From positions 1 to 5,039 of the forward strand of contig JAQBPC010000535.1 in NCBI GenBank assembly GCA_028287725.1: a stretch of DNA of 5,039 bases, in the 5' to 3' direction. The notes under the pieces were generated by a model. That model was given only the letters and a program-made list of their open reading frames with translations. It searched no databases and was not told the origin of the DNA. Positions 1 to 5,039 of this stretch are shown one piece after another. Each line of letters opens with the position of its first letter. The first letter of the stretch is position 1. Position numbers and translations under genes: made by a program. The stretch is from Chloroflexota bacterium (lineage in GTDB: Bacteria > Chloroflexota > UBA5177 > JANWHV01).

Positions 1-30
1 GCTGGTGGATGATAGCTTGCAAACAGCTCC

Positions 31-88
31 CTCAATGGCACTGCCCGACCAATCCGGGAATCCACCCGAGCTCAAGCTCACTGCCCGA
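31..88. repeat. Imperfect 18-bp direct repeat, 40-bp period
   Basis: Bases 31-48 and 71-88 share 15 of 18 positions: CTCAA, then three differing bases, then the identical CACTGCCCGA. The 40-bp period is not a multiple of three, so the copies would be read in different frames, which argues against a protein-level repeat. The spacing is close to four helical turns, which would put both copies on the same DNA face. That fits a pair of protein-binding sites upstream of the phosphoesterase, but two copies alone may be chance. Confidence 0.4.
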
Positions 89-202
89 GCCTAACGATTG
101 GCCTGTCAGTCGACCAGAGGGCGGAACTCGACACATGCGCATCTGCGGCCGAAGTAAAAGCATCGTTCGCGCCGACAAATGAATCGCGCAACGTGTATTA
201 CC

Positions 203-207
203 GGGAG
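203..207 (+). promoter_or_regulatory. Ribosome binding site that decides the phosphoesterase start
   Basis: GGGAG at 203-207 lies 6 bases before the ATG at 214, a good Shine-Dalgarno position. The more upstream in-frame GTG at 193 has no purine-rich sequence before it. The GTG start would also place this site inside the coding region. The ATG at 214 is therefore preferred. Confidence 0.75.
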
Positions 208-213
208 AATTGG

Positions 214-1866
214 ATGACCGCCCAAACGTTCCCGGCGATACCCAACGGCACCACCATCGATCGCACTATCCGAGCGAGTGACCCGATTGGGATCGGAACT
301 GAAAGCGCCTATGTCTGCTTAGCGTATGGACCAGGCGAACCGCATATACGACGCCTTGAATTGGCGCCTGGTGAGTTCGGCGCCGCCAGGCGCGAACCGC
401 TATTGACCTTCGCACACTTCACCGACATCCACCAACAGGACCATCAGTCACCTGGCCGCTTCGAGTTCGTCGATCGGTTTTATGGACCTGCTCCTCTGCA
501 TCTCCTTGCGCCGGCCTACCGCCCACAAGAGTTTATGCAAGCACAGTCATGCGAGGCCATGATCCGGACAATGAACGGGCTTGATTCAAGTCCAGTTACC
601 GGGGCGCCGATCCAGTTTGTGCTCTGCACAGGCGATCTCACCGACAACTCACAGGTGAATGAGCTTCAGTGGGCAATGTGCCTACTCGAGGGCGGCGAAA
701 TCATGGCGAATTCCGGCGGCCCTGGCTATGAGGGCGTTGCTTCCCCCGCGTGGGGCGATACGGGCTATTGGCATCCCGACGACTTCGGGGATGAGTACAA
801 GACGCGGTGGGGATTCCCGTCATATCCAGGGTTGATCGAAGAAGCATACAGAGCGTTTGTTGCCGAAGGTATTTCCCGACCGTGGCTGATCTGCAGGGGA
901 AATCATGATGCATTGATCCAGGGCACAGCGTTATTTACGCCGGCATTCAAGAGCATCGCGATTGGCAGCGAGAAGGTGATAGCCCTACCCACCGGCTTCG
1001 ACATTCTGGGAAATCTCGAACAATACATCGCAAGGCCTGAGTCGTTCCTAGCCGGCCCGACACGTCGCGTGATGCCAGACCCGTCTCGGAGAAATTTCAG
1101 TCGTAGCGAGTTCCTGGCAGCGCGGTTGGCCGCCGGTGGCGCGCCATCGGGCCACGGAGCCATTGGGATACAGGCAGACCGAGAGAGGACGTATTATGTC
1201 GATGACTCAAACCCACGAATCCGGCTCATCGTGCTTGATACGGTGAACGTGGGCGGCAATTATCACGGCAGCATCGGCGCCAAGCAGCTGGCATGGCTCG
1301 AGGCTCGATTGGCTGAGGTCCACTCACGTTACTACGATGAGTCAGGACGCTTGGCCCAGTCGGCAGCCGGCGATAAATTGGTAGTGCTGTGCTCGCACCA
1401 CGGCCTCGATTCACTTGTCAATGATATGGTCACTACAGGCCTTGAAGCCGATCTACCTCGAGTGCTTGGACCACGGGTCGAATCGCTACTCCATCGTTTT
1501 CCCAACGTCGTGCTCTGGGCCAACGGCCATACCCATTCCAATACGGTTTGCCCTCGACACGATGCCTCCTGCAAAACCTCCGGCTTTTGGGAGGTAACGA
1601 CGTCATCCTTGTTCGACTGGCCTTGCCAGGCAAGGCTCGTGGAATTGGTTTCAAACAACAATGGAACTTTGTCAATCTTCTGCACGATGCTCGACCACGC
1701 GGCGGCGCCTGGTCCGACAGCGGCGGACGGGGTACTACGCCTTGCCGCAATCCATCGCGAGCTTGCCGCGAACGATCCCCATTGTGGTATCGCCTCTGGA
1801 AACCAGGGCCAGGAAACGGACCGCAACGTGGAGCTGGTGATCCGCGAGCCATTTTCGCTGGCTTAG
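214..1866 (+). CDS. TIGR03767-type (PPA1498 family) metallophosphoesterase
   Basis: This is a predicted calcineurin-like metallophosphoesterase of 550 residues, expected to hydrolyse a phosphate ester with a two-metal centre; the substrate is unknown. The family motifs appear in order: D71-I-H73 in HFTDIHQ, G140-D141-L-T-D-N145, G229-N230-H231-D232, S394-H395-H396-G397, and G438-H439-T440-H441. These supply the expected Asp, His and Asn metal ligands, so the enzyme should be active. The C-terminal part (GFWEVTTSSLFDWPCQARLVEL, then NGTLSIFCTMLDH, NDPH and DRNVEL, written here as short pieces) matches what I know of the TIGR03767 family, found mainly in Actinobacteria. No hydrophobic signal peptide or twin-arginine motif is seen in the N-terminus (MTAQTFPAIPNGTTIDRTIR), so a cytosolic location is inferred. 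The start at 214 has a good ribosome binding site; GTG 193 would add seven residues. It is followed by 188 bp before the TetR gene and looks monocistronic. The superfamily call is firm; the biological role is not known. Confidence 0.93.
   Translation: MTAQTFPAIPNGTTIDRTIRASDPIGIGTESAYVCLAYGPGEPHIRRLELAPGEFGAARREPLLTFAHFTDIHQQDHQSPGRFEFVDRFYGPAPLHLLAPAYRPQEFMQAQSCEAMIRTMNGLDSSPVTGAPIQFVLCTGDLTDNSQVNELQWAMCLLEGGEIMANSGGPGYEGVASPAWGDTGYWHPDDFGDEYKTRWGFPSYPGLIEEAYRAFVAEGISRPWLICRGNHDALIQGTALFTPAFKSIAIGSEKVIALPTGFDILGNLEQYIARPESFLAGPTRRVMPDPSRRNFSRSEFLAARLAAGGAPSGHGAIGIQADRERTYYVDDSNPRIRLIVLDTVNVGGNYHGSIGAKQLAWLEARLAEVHSRYYDESGRLAQSAAGDKLVVLCSHHGLDSLVNDMVTTGLEADLPRVLGPRVESLLHRFPNVVLWANGHTHSNTVCPRHDASCKTSGFWEVTTSSLFDWPCQARLVELVSNNNGTLSIFCTMLDHAAAPGPTAADGVLRLAAIHRELAANDPHCGIASGNQGQETDRNVELVIREPFSLA
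364..393. repeat. GC-rich inverted repeat inside the phosphoesterase gene
   Basis: GCGCCTGG at 364-371 and CCAGGCGC at 386-393 form a perfect 8-bp stem with a 14-base loop. The loop contains another palindrome, CGGCGCCG (378-385). It lies about 150 bases into the coding sequence, in the codons for LAPGEFGAARRE. It could fold in mRNA, but it may simply follow from GC-rich Gly/Ala/Arg codons. Confidence 0.5.
1620..1636. repeat. 17-bp perfect odd palindrome inside the phosphoesterase gene
   Basis: GCCTTGCC at 1620-1627 and GGCAAGGC at 1629-1636 are exact reverse complements around a single central A at 1628. The site lies in codons for the conserved WPCQAR stretch. A one-base spacer cannot form a tight RNA hairpin loop without opening some pairs, so a DNA-binding site is more natural than an RNA element. 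No function is known, and the encoded protein segment constrains the sequence. Confidence 0.5.
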
Positions 1867-1896
1867 TTGCAACATCAAATCGAATCAAACACTCAT

Positions 1897-1929
1897 TGAC
1901 ACCAGCAGGGATCTCGAGCTGGGCTGTCA
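1897..1929 (+). terminator. Possible terminator stem-loop after the phosphoesterase gene
   Basis: TGACA+CCAGC at 1897-1906 can pair with GCTGG (1918-1922) and TGTCA (1925-1929). This gives a 10-bp stem interrupted by a two-base bulge (GC, 1923-1924), with an 11-base loop. It starts 30 bases after the phosphoesterase stop. No T-run follows, so it is not a classical intrinsic terminator. Terminators without a U-tract have been proposed in actinobacteria. It may instead be an unrelated inverted repeat. Confidence 0.35.
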
Positions 1930-2019
1930 TGCTGCCGATTCCTCCATACGCAGGCGGATACTCTTGAGACATAGGTGTTTGCATCGGCGCGACCACTTGG
2001 CCGTCAGACGGAAGCGGCA

Positions 2020-2048
2020 TTGCACTGCTGCTGAGCCTGCCGTATCCT
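2020..2048 (+). promoter_or_regulatory. Predicted sigma-70-type promoter of the TetR gene
   Basis: TTGCAC at 2020-2025 and TATCCT at 2043-2048 are separated by exactly 17 bp. The -10 fits the actinobacterial TANNNT pattern and the -35 is close to TTGACA. Transcription would start about 7 bases after the -10 box, at or next to A2055, the first base of the TetR start codon. That predicts a leaderless mRNA, consistent with the lack of any ribosome binding site before 2055. Confidence 0.65.
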
Positions 2049-2062
2049 GACGTCATGGATAC
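2042..2062. promoter_or_regulatory. Candidate TetR operator over the -10 box and start codon
   Basis: GTATCC at 2042-2047 and GGATAC at 2057-2062 are exact inverted repeats separated by 9 bases. The spacer contains a perfect 8-bp palindrome, TGACGTCA (2048-2055). The two symmetry centres differ by only half a base. The 21-bp element covers the -10 hexamer, the predicted transcription start and the first codons of the regulator. Size and position are typical of an autorepression operator for a TetR-family dimer. That the adjacent regulator binds it is inference. Confidence 0.5.
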
Positions 2063-2672
2063 AAACGACCGTTTGTCCCCAGAGACGGCGTTAGGGCGCC
2101 TGCCGCCAGGGGCGAGGCGCGAGCAAATAATTGCCGCGGCGTCAACCCTCTTTGCCGCGCGAGGTTATCACGGTGCCTCGATGCAGGACGTGGGCGAGCG
2201 AGTGGGTATGCTCAAGGGCAGCCTGTACGCCCACGTCGCCAACAAAGAAGAAATGCTACTGGAGATTGTCAGCACGACCTCGCGCCGTTTCATCGACGCG
2301 TTAACGCCAGTTCTGACAGGGGACGATCAAGTGTCGGTACGTATTCGACTTGGCCTGCGCACGCATCTCGGTGTAATCCACACGGATCCGGACGCGGCGC
2401 GCGTATTTATGCACGAAGGTCGGCACTTGGAAGGGCGGCCAAGACTATGGATCGAAGAAGCGCACAATCGCTACGAGCGGATCTGGCGGCAGGCGTTCGA
2501 GGATGGGGTGCGGTTATCCGAGTTCCGCCATGATCTCGATACCACCGCTGCCACATTGCTTGCATTATCGGTAGGAAATTGGATTACCACCAGGCAAGGC
2601 CAGGTCGGCGACATAACCAATGACATTGCGGATAGCTTCAGCAGTGTCCTTTTGGCGGGCTGCTTGGTTTGA
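2055..2672 (+). CDS. TetR/AcrR-family transcriptional regulator, KstR2-like
   Basis: This 205-residue protein has the usual TetR length and layout. The N-terminal DNA-binding domain spans roughly residues 20-72: REQIIAAASTLFAARGYHG is helix 1 and its turn, and the helix-turn-helix lies at about residues 41-60 (SMQDVGERVGMLKGSLYAHV), followed by the typical NKEEMLLEIV. The GMLKGSLYAH form and the C-terminal pattern (HEGRHLEG, then RYERIWRQAFEDGV, then EFRHDLD and a late NWITT) resemble KstR2-type regulators. Some of those sense acyl-CoA ligands; the ligand here is unknown. The start at ATG 2055 lacks a ribosome binding site, but a good -10 box ends 7 bases before it, which supports leaderless translation. 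The downstream co-oriented molybdenum hydroxylase gene, 166 bp away, is a plausible target besides autoregulation. The family call is firm; ligand and targets are inferred. Confidence 0.93.
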   Translation: MDTNDRLSPETALGRLPPGARREQIIAAASTLFAARGYHGASMQDVGERVGMLKGSLYAHVANKEEMLLEIVSTTSRRFIDALTPVLTGDDQVSVRIRLGLRTHLGVIHTDPDAARVFMHEGRHLEGRPRLWIEEAHNRYERIWRQAFEDGVRLSEFRHDLDTTAATLLALSVGNWITTRQGQVGDITNDIADSFSSVLLAGCLV

Positions 2673-2766
2673 TACCTTAGTCACCATGGCGCAGCATGAG
2701 AAGTAGTAGTGCCTCGCCGCCAGAGGAGTAAGTCATCGCGGGGCGCTCCCATCCGGTACCATAGTT

Positions 2767-2796
2767 AGGGCATCGGCGCGAGAGTCGATAATCCCT
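2767..2796. repeat. Imperfect inverted repeat upstream of the hydroxylase gene
   Basis: AGGG (2767-2770) pairs with CCCT (2793-2796), and ATCG (2772-2775) pairs with CGAT (2786-2789). Unpaired bases are one on the left (2771) and three on the right (2790-2792), and the loop has 10 bases. It lies just upstream of the weak -10-like box, where an operator for a regulator could sit. It does not match the GTATCC/GGATAC arms before the TetR gene, so binding by the same regulator is not supported. Confidence 0.3.
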
Positions 2797-2808
2797 GCAA
2801 AACTGCTC

Positions 2809-2814
2809 TATAAC
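2809..2814 (+). promoter_or_regulatory. Weak -10 candidate for the hydroxylase gene
   Basis: TATAAC matches five of six bases of the TATAAT consensus. A transcription start near 2820 would give a short leader that still includes the ribosome binding site at 2827-2830. No good -35 hexamer is present 16-18 bp upstream, so the promoter would be weak or depend on an activator. Confidence 0.3.
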
Positions 2815-2826
2815 TGGCAATTGACT

Positions 2827-2830
2827 GGAG
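2827..2830 (+). promoter_or_regulatory. Ribosome binding site for the hydroxylase subunit
   Basis: GGAG at 2827-2830 lies 8 bases before GTG 2839 and 11 before the tandem GTG at 2842. This favours 2839. The in-frame GTG at 2830 overlaps the site and the TTG at 2821 has none, so both are less likely. Confidence 0.65.
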
Positions 2831-2838
2831 TGAGATCT

Positions 2839-5039
2839 GTGGTGACCACCTTTTCGACGGTCCATAAGTCTGTACCACGTGTTGACGGGGAACGTAAGGT
2901 GACAGGGGCGGCTAAGTATACCGCCGACCTGCAGCTGCCCGGCCTCCTCCACGCCCGACTGGTGCTGAGCACATACCCACATGCGCGAATAACGTCGATT
3001 GTGCGCGATGCCGCGGAACAGGTGCCCGGCGTGGTAGGTGTTTACACCGCCGGCGATGTGGAGATGAACGGCCGAGATAACGGCTCGCGCAATCGACGAC
3101 CTTTAGCAAAGGACATTGTGCGCTTTGATGGCCATTGGGTCGCGGTTGTTGTCGCGGAAACCGAAGCGGCTGCACAAGACGCCGCGGATCTCGTCGAGGT
3201 CGAGTATGAAGAGCTACCCGTGGTGGCTGACATGGACCTCGCCATGCAACATGATTCTCCGCGAGTGATCCTTGAAGACACATCCTCGGGCGACGATGAG
3301 GCCTTCGCACATGCCAGCGTTGGAGGCGGCGCAGAGGCAGTTGAGAACCTGCCCCCAAACGTGACGAATGCGAAGCGCTACCGTCGTGGCAATATTGAGG
3401 CCGGGTTCGCGGAAGCCGACGTTGTCATCGAGCGGACGTACAAGACCTCCTGGGTGCATCAATTGCACCTCGAGCCCCAGAGCTCGACCGCGGCGCCGGA
3501 CGGCGCTGGGAATCTCACCGTTTGGACCAGTACGCAAGGCGCCTTCTCGGTGCGGAATAGTGTGGCCACGAGCACAGGGCTGCCCCAACATCGCGTGAAT
3601 GTCATCTCGATGGAAGTAGGCGGTGCGTTCGGAGCGAAATATGCGCTCATTGATCCACTGGTTGGCGCTCTCGCCTGGCAGTTGCAGCGTCCAGTGACGC
3701 TTATCTACTCGCGGGGCGATGAGATGCGTTCCGCCAACCCTGCACCGGCGTTTGAAGTCCAGGTTTCGACCGGCGCAAAGAAGGATGGCACCCTCACCGC
3801 GCTTAAGGCGCGAATCGTTGCGGATAACGGTGCGTACTCAGCAGAGTCAGCGGGCCTCGCCGGCGTTTTGTTGGGTGGCTCCTATAAGTGGCCCAATCTC
3901 GAAATTACCGCATACGACGTGATGTCCCATAAGACAGGCTCGAGCGCTTATCGCGCCCCCGGTGCTCCCCAGGCGGCCTTCGCAATTGAGGGCCAAATGG
4001 CCGAAATGGCCAGGGCACTCGATCTCGATCCCCTTGAATTCCGCATCAAGAACACAGTTGAGACGGGAGATCCACTGCCGGACGGCGAACCGCTGCCGCT
4101 GATCGGTGGGCGCCAGGTGCTGGAAAAACTTGCCGAGCATCCATTATGGACCAATCGGTCGAACAAGCCAGGCGAGGGCGTCGGCATTTCATATGCCTGG
4201 TGGCCAGGGGCGATGCAACCCGCGAATTCTTCATGCCGGCTCGATGACGATGGCTCGATTACGGTATTGGTCGGATCGACCGATATCAGTGGCAGCAACA
4301 CCAGCATGGCTCAAATCGCCGCCGAGGCGTTTGGTGTTCCTATGTCAATGGTCAACATCCGCACGGTTGATACAAACGCTGCGCCTTTTGCTGGCCCAAG
4401 CGGTGGTAGCAAGACCATCTACACGACCGGTGCCGCCGTTGCAAGCGCCGCGCGCGATGCTCGCCGGCAGGCACTCGAGATTGCCGCTCAGGAACTCGAG
4501 GTAGCGCCCGAAGATCTCGAGGTAGTCGACGGCACCGTCAGCGTGAAGGGTGTGCCTGGTCGCACATTGTCGATGCGCGACATCGCGTCCAAGTCTATCG
4601 GCTGGGGCGGCAGTTACGAGCCGGTTCTAGGCCGCGGAGGCTCCTCCATTAGTACGGCCGCGCCAGGCTTTACCATCCATCTTGCGCGTGTGTCGGTCGA
4701 CGAGGAAACGGGCAAGGTTGATGTGCTGGACTACCTTGCCATACAAGACGTGGGATGCGCTATCAATCCCGCCGAGGTGGAGGGTCAGATCCACGGAGGT
4801 GTGACGCAGGGGCTTGGCATTGCGCTTTACGAAGCCATTCCCTATGGGGAAGACGGCAGATTGGTCGGCTCAAGCTTGATGGATTACGCGCTTCCTACAA
4901 CGGGCAATGTGCCGGTGATTCAAACGCTCCTCGTCGAGGTGCCATCGGCTGACGGTCCGTTTGGCGCGAAGGGTGTTGGCGAGCCTCCGATTATTCCCGG
5001 CGCCGGCGCCATCGCAAATGCCATTCTTGACGCAACGGG
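2839..5039 (+). CDS. Xanthine dehydrogenase-family molybdopterin-binding large subunit (3' partial)
   Basis: This is the catalytic large subunit of a molybdenum hydroxylase, which inserts oxygen from water into its substrate at a molybdopterin-cytosine-type cofactor. It is open for 733 codons to the window edge; relatives are about 760-790 residues, so little is missing. The hammerhead domain spans roughly residues 13-135 (VPRVDGERKVTGAAKYTADL; later DIVRFDGHWVAVVVAET and VEVEYEELP). The cofactor-binding domains follow: H207-x-L-H-L-E212-P, Q233-G in TSTQGAF, G261-G-A-F-G-A-K267, A370-Y-R372-A-P-G-A-P-Q378, G522-G-S-K, and HGGVTQGLG. The expected catalytic glutamate is E715 in KGVGEPP. No 2Fe-2S or FAD domain is fused, so separate small and medium subunits are expected; none lies in the window. 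A373 replaces the cysteine of CO dehydrogenase form I (AYRCSFR), and Y268 stands where xanthine dehydrogenase has a purine-contacting Glu. The substrate is therefore unknown. Start chosen from GGAG at 2827-2830. Confidence 0.92.
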   Translation, partial: MVTTFSTVHKSVPRVDGERKVTGAAKYTADLQLPGLLHARLVLSTYPHARITSIVRDAAEQVPGVVGVYTAGDVEMNGRDNGSRNRRPLAKDIVRFDGHWVAVVVAETEAAAQDAADLVEVEYEELPVVADMDLAMQHDSPRVILEDTSSGDDEAFAHASVGGGAEAVENLPPNVTNAKRYRRGNIEAGFAEADVVIERTYKTSWVHQLHLEPQSSTAAPDGAGNLTVWTSTQGAFSVRNSVATSTGLPQHRVNVISMEVGGAFGAKYALIDPLVGALAWQLQRPVTLIYSRGDEMRSANPAPAFEVQVSTGAKKDGTLTALKARIVADNGAYSAESAGLAGVLLGGSYKWPNLEITAYDVMSHKTGSSAYRAPGAPQAAFAIEGQMAEMARALDLDPLEFRIKNTVETGDPLPDGEPLPLIGGRQVLEKLAEHPLWTNRSNKPGEGVGISYAWWPGAMQPANSSCRLDDDGSITVLVGSTDISGSNTSMAQIAAEAFGVPMSMVNIRTVDTNAAPFAGPSGGSKTIYTTGAAVASAARDARRQALEIAAQELEVAPEDLEVVDGTVSVKGVPGRTLSMRDIASKSIGWGGSYEPVLGRGGSSISTAAPGFTIHLARVSVDEETGKVDVLDYLAIQDVGCAINPAEVEGQIHGGVTQGLGIALYEAIPYGEDGRLVGSSLMDYALPTTGNVPVIQTLLVEVPSADGPFGAKGVGEPPIIPGAGAIANAILDAT

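Larger units (their letters stand above)
1..213. other. Upstream region without a convincing gene
   Basis: No complete gene is visible before the phosphoesterase. In + frame 2 the sequence is open from the window edge to a TAA at 92-94, giving a possible 30-codon C-terminal tail (LVDDSLQTAP...). It has no recognisable motif and could be chance. Frame 3 is open to a TGA at 180-182, but its translation is rich in Trp, Cys, Pro and Ser and does not look like protein. The region holds an imperfect direct repeat (31-48 and 71-88) and an 8-bp palindrome ATGCGCAT at 135-142. I see no convincing -35/-10 pair for the downstream gene. Confidence 0.5.
1867..2054. other. Intergenic region between phosphoesterase and TetR gene
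   Basis: This 188-bp gap holds a bulged stem-loop near its left end and the TetR promoter at its right end. Reading frames extend into it on both strands (to 1967 on + and from 2056 on -), but neither shows a ribosome binding site or a recognisable protein, and both run over the phosphoesterase gene in a shadow frame. I see no separate gene here. Confidence 0.6.
2673..2838. other. Intergenic region between TetR gene and molybdenum hydroxylase
   Basis: This 166-bp gap holds no convincing gene. A tiny ATG frame at 2686-2706 has six codons and no ribosome binding site. The gap is long enough for a separate promoter of the hydroxylase gene. It contains an imperfect inverted repeat (2767-2796), a weak -10-like box (2809-2814) and a ribosome binding site (2827-2830). 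No clear terminator follows the TetR stop. Confidence 0.6.

Noticed and set aside
2..94. Tail of an upstream gene on the + strand
   Set aside because: The frame is open from the edge to TAA at 92-94, but 30 codons with no motif do not support a gene call, and the repeat copies lie in different frames.
1599..1606. GACGTCAT shared between the phosphoesterase gene and the TetR start region
   Set aside because: An 8-base match in 5 kb is expected by chance often enough, and the outer GTATCC/GGATAC arms are missing here.
1433..2056. Long minus-strand frame (207 codons) starting in the intergenic region
   Set aside because: Most of it is antisense to the well-supported phosphoesterase gene. It has no recognisable domain. 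Its start lies inside the TetR promoter and operator region. Its first 60 residues look somewhat protein-like, but that alone is not enough.
2686..2706. Six-codon leader peptide frame before the hydroxylase
   Set aside because: It has no ribosome binding site, no regulatory codon run and no attenuator-like hairpins after it.
2677..3591. Several overlapping minus-strand frames opposite the hydroxylase gene
   Set aside because: They are rich in Arg, Pro, Ser and Cys, overlap each other, and run antisense to a clear molybdenum hydroxylase coding sequence.
4999..5010. GGCGCCGGCGCC palindrome near the right edge
   Set aside because: It encodes the conserved PGAGAI stretch of the hydroxylase with ordinary GC-rich Gly/Ala codons.
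2839..5039. Form I CO dehydrogenase (coxL)
   Set aside because: The active-site AYRCSFR motif with its essential cysteine is absent; the sequence there is AYRAPGAPQ.
1..5039. Mobile element, CRISPR array, tRNA or a novel multi-gene system
   Set aside because: I saw no transposase or integrase, terminal repeats, regularly spaced repeat array or tRNA-like fold. The three genes belong to known families with normal lengths and intact motifs.

Overview
The window looks like ordinary chromosomal DNA from a GC-rich bacterium (about 60% GC by eye, not counted), most likely an actinobacterium. Three clues point that way. The first gene belongs to a metallophosphoesterase family (TIGR03767 / PPA1498 type) known mainly from Actinobacteria. 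The TetR regulator resembles KstR2-type actinobacterial regulators. The regulator also appears to be transcribed without a leader, a common arrangement in actinobacteria. The genus cannot be told from this sequence.

Layout, all on the + strand. Bases 1-213 are non-coding or hold at most the last 30 codons of an upstream gene; they carry an 18-bp imperfect direct repeat spaced 40 bp apart. Bases 214-1866 encode a complete cytosolic-looking metallophosphoesterase with all metal-binding motifs. Bases 1867-2054 are an intergenic region with a bulged stem-loop near the 5' end and a well-formed promoter (TTGCAC, 17 bp, TATCCT) at the 3' end. Bases 2055-2672 encode a TetR/AcrR-family regulator. Bases 2673-2838 are a second intergenic region with a weak promoter and an imperfect inverted repeat. 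From 2839 to the window end runs the large molybdopterin-binding subunit of a xanthine dehydrogenase/CO dehydrogenase-family hydroxylase. It stays open at the right edge and probably lacks only its last few dozen residues.

The regulator and the molybdenum hydroxylase are adjacent and co-oriented, so the TetR protein may control the hydroxylase as well as itself. This is inference. The hydroxylase is not a form I CO dehydrogenase and lacks the purine-contacting glutamate of xanthine dehydrogenase, so its substrate is unknown. Its FAD and 2Fe-2S partner subunits are not in the window and may lie downstream. No functional link between the phosphoesterase and the other two genes can be shown.

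The most specific observation is at the start of the TetR gene. The -10 box lies 7 bases before an ATG that has no ribosome binding site. An inverted repeat (GTATCC / GGATAC around an inner TGACGTCA) covers the -10 box, the predicted transcription start and the start codon, as expected of a self-repression operator. I found no sign of a previously undescribed multi-gene system, mobile element, CRISPR array or RNA gene.
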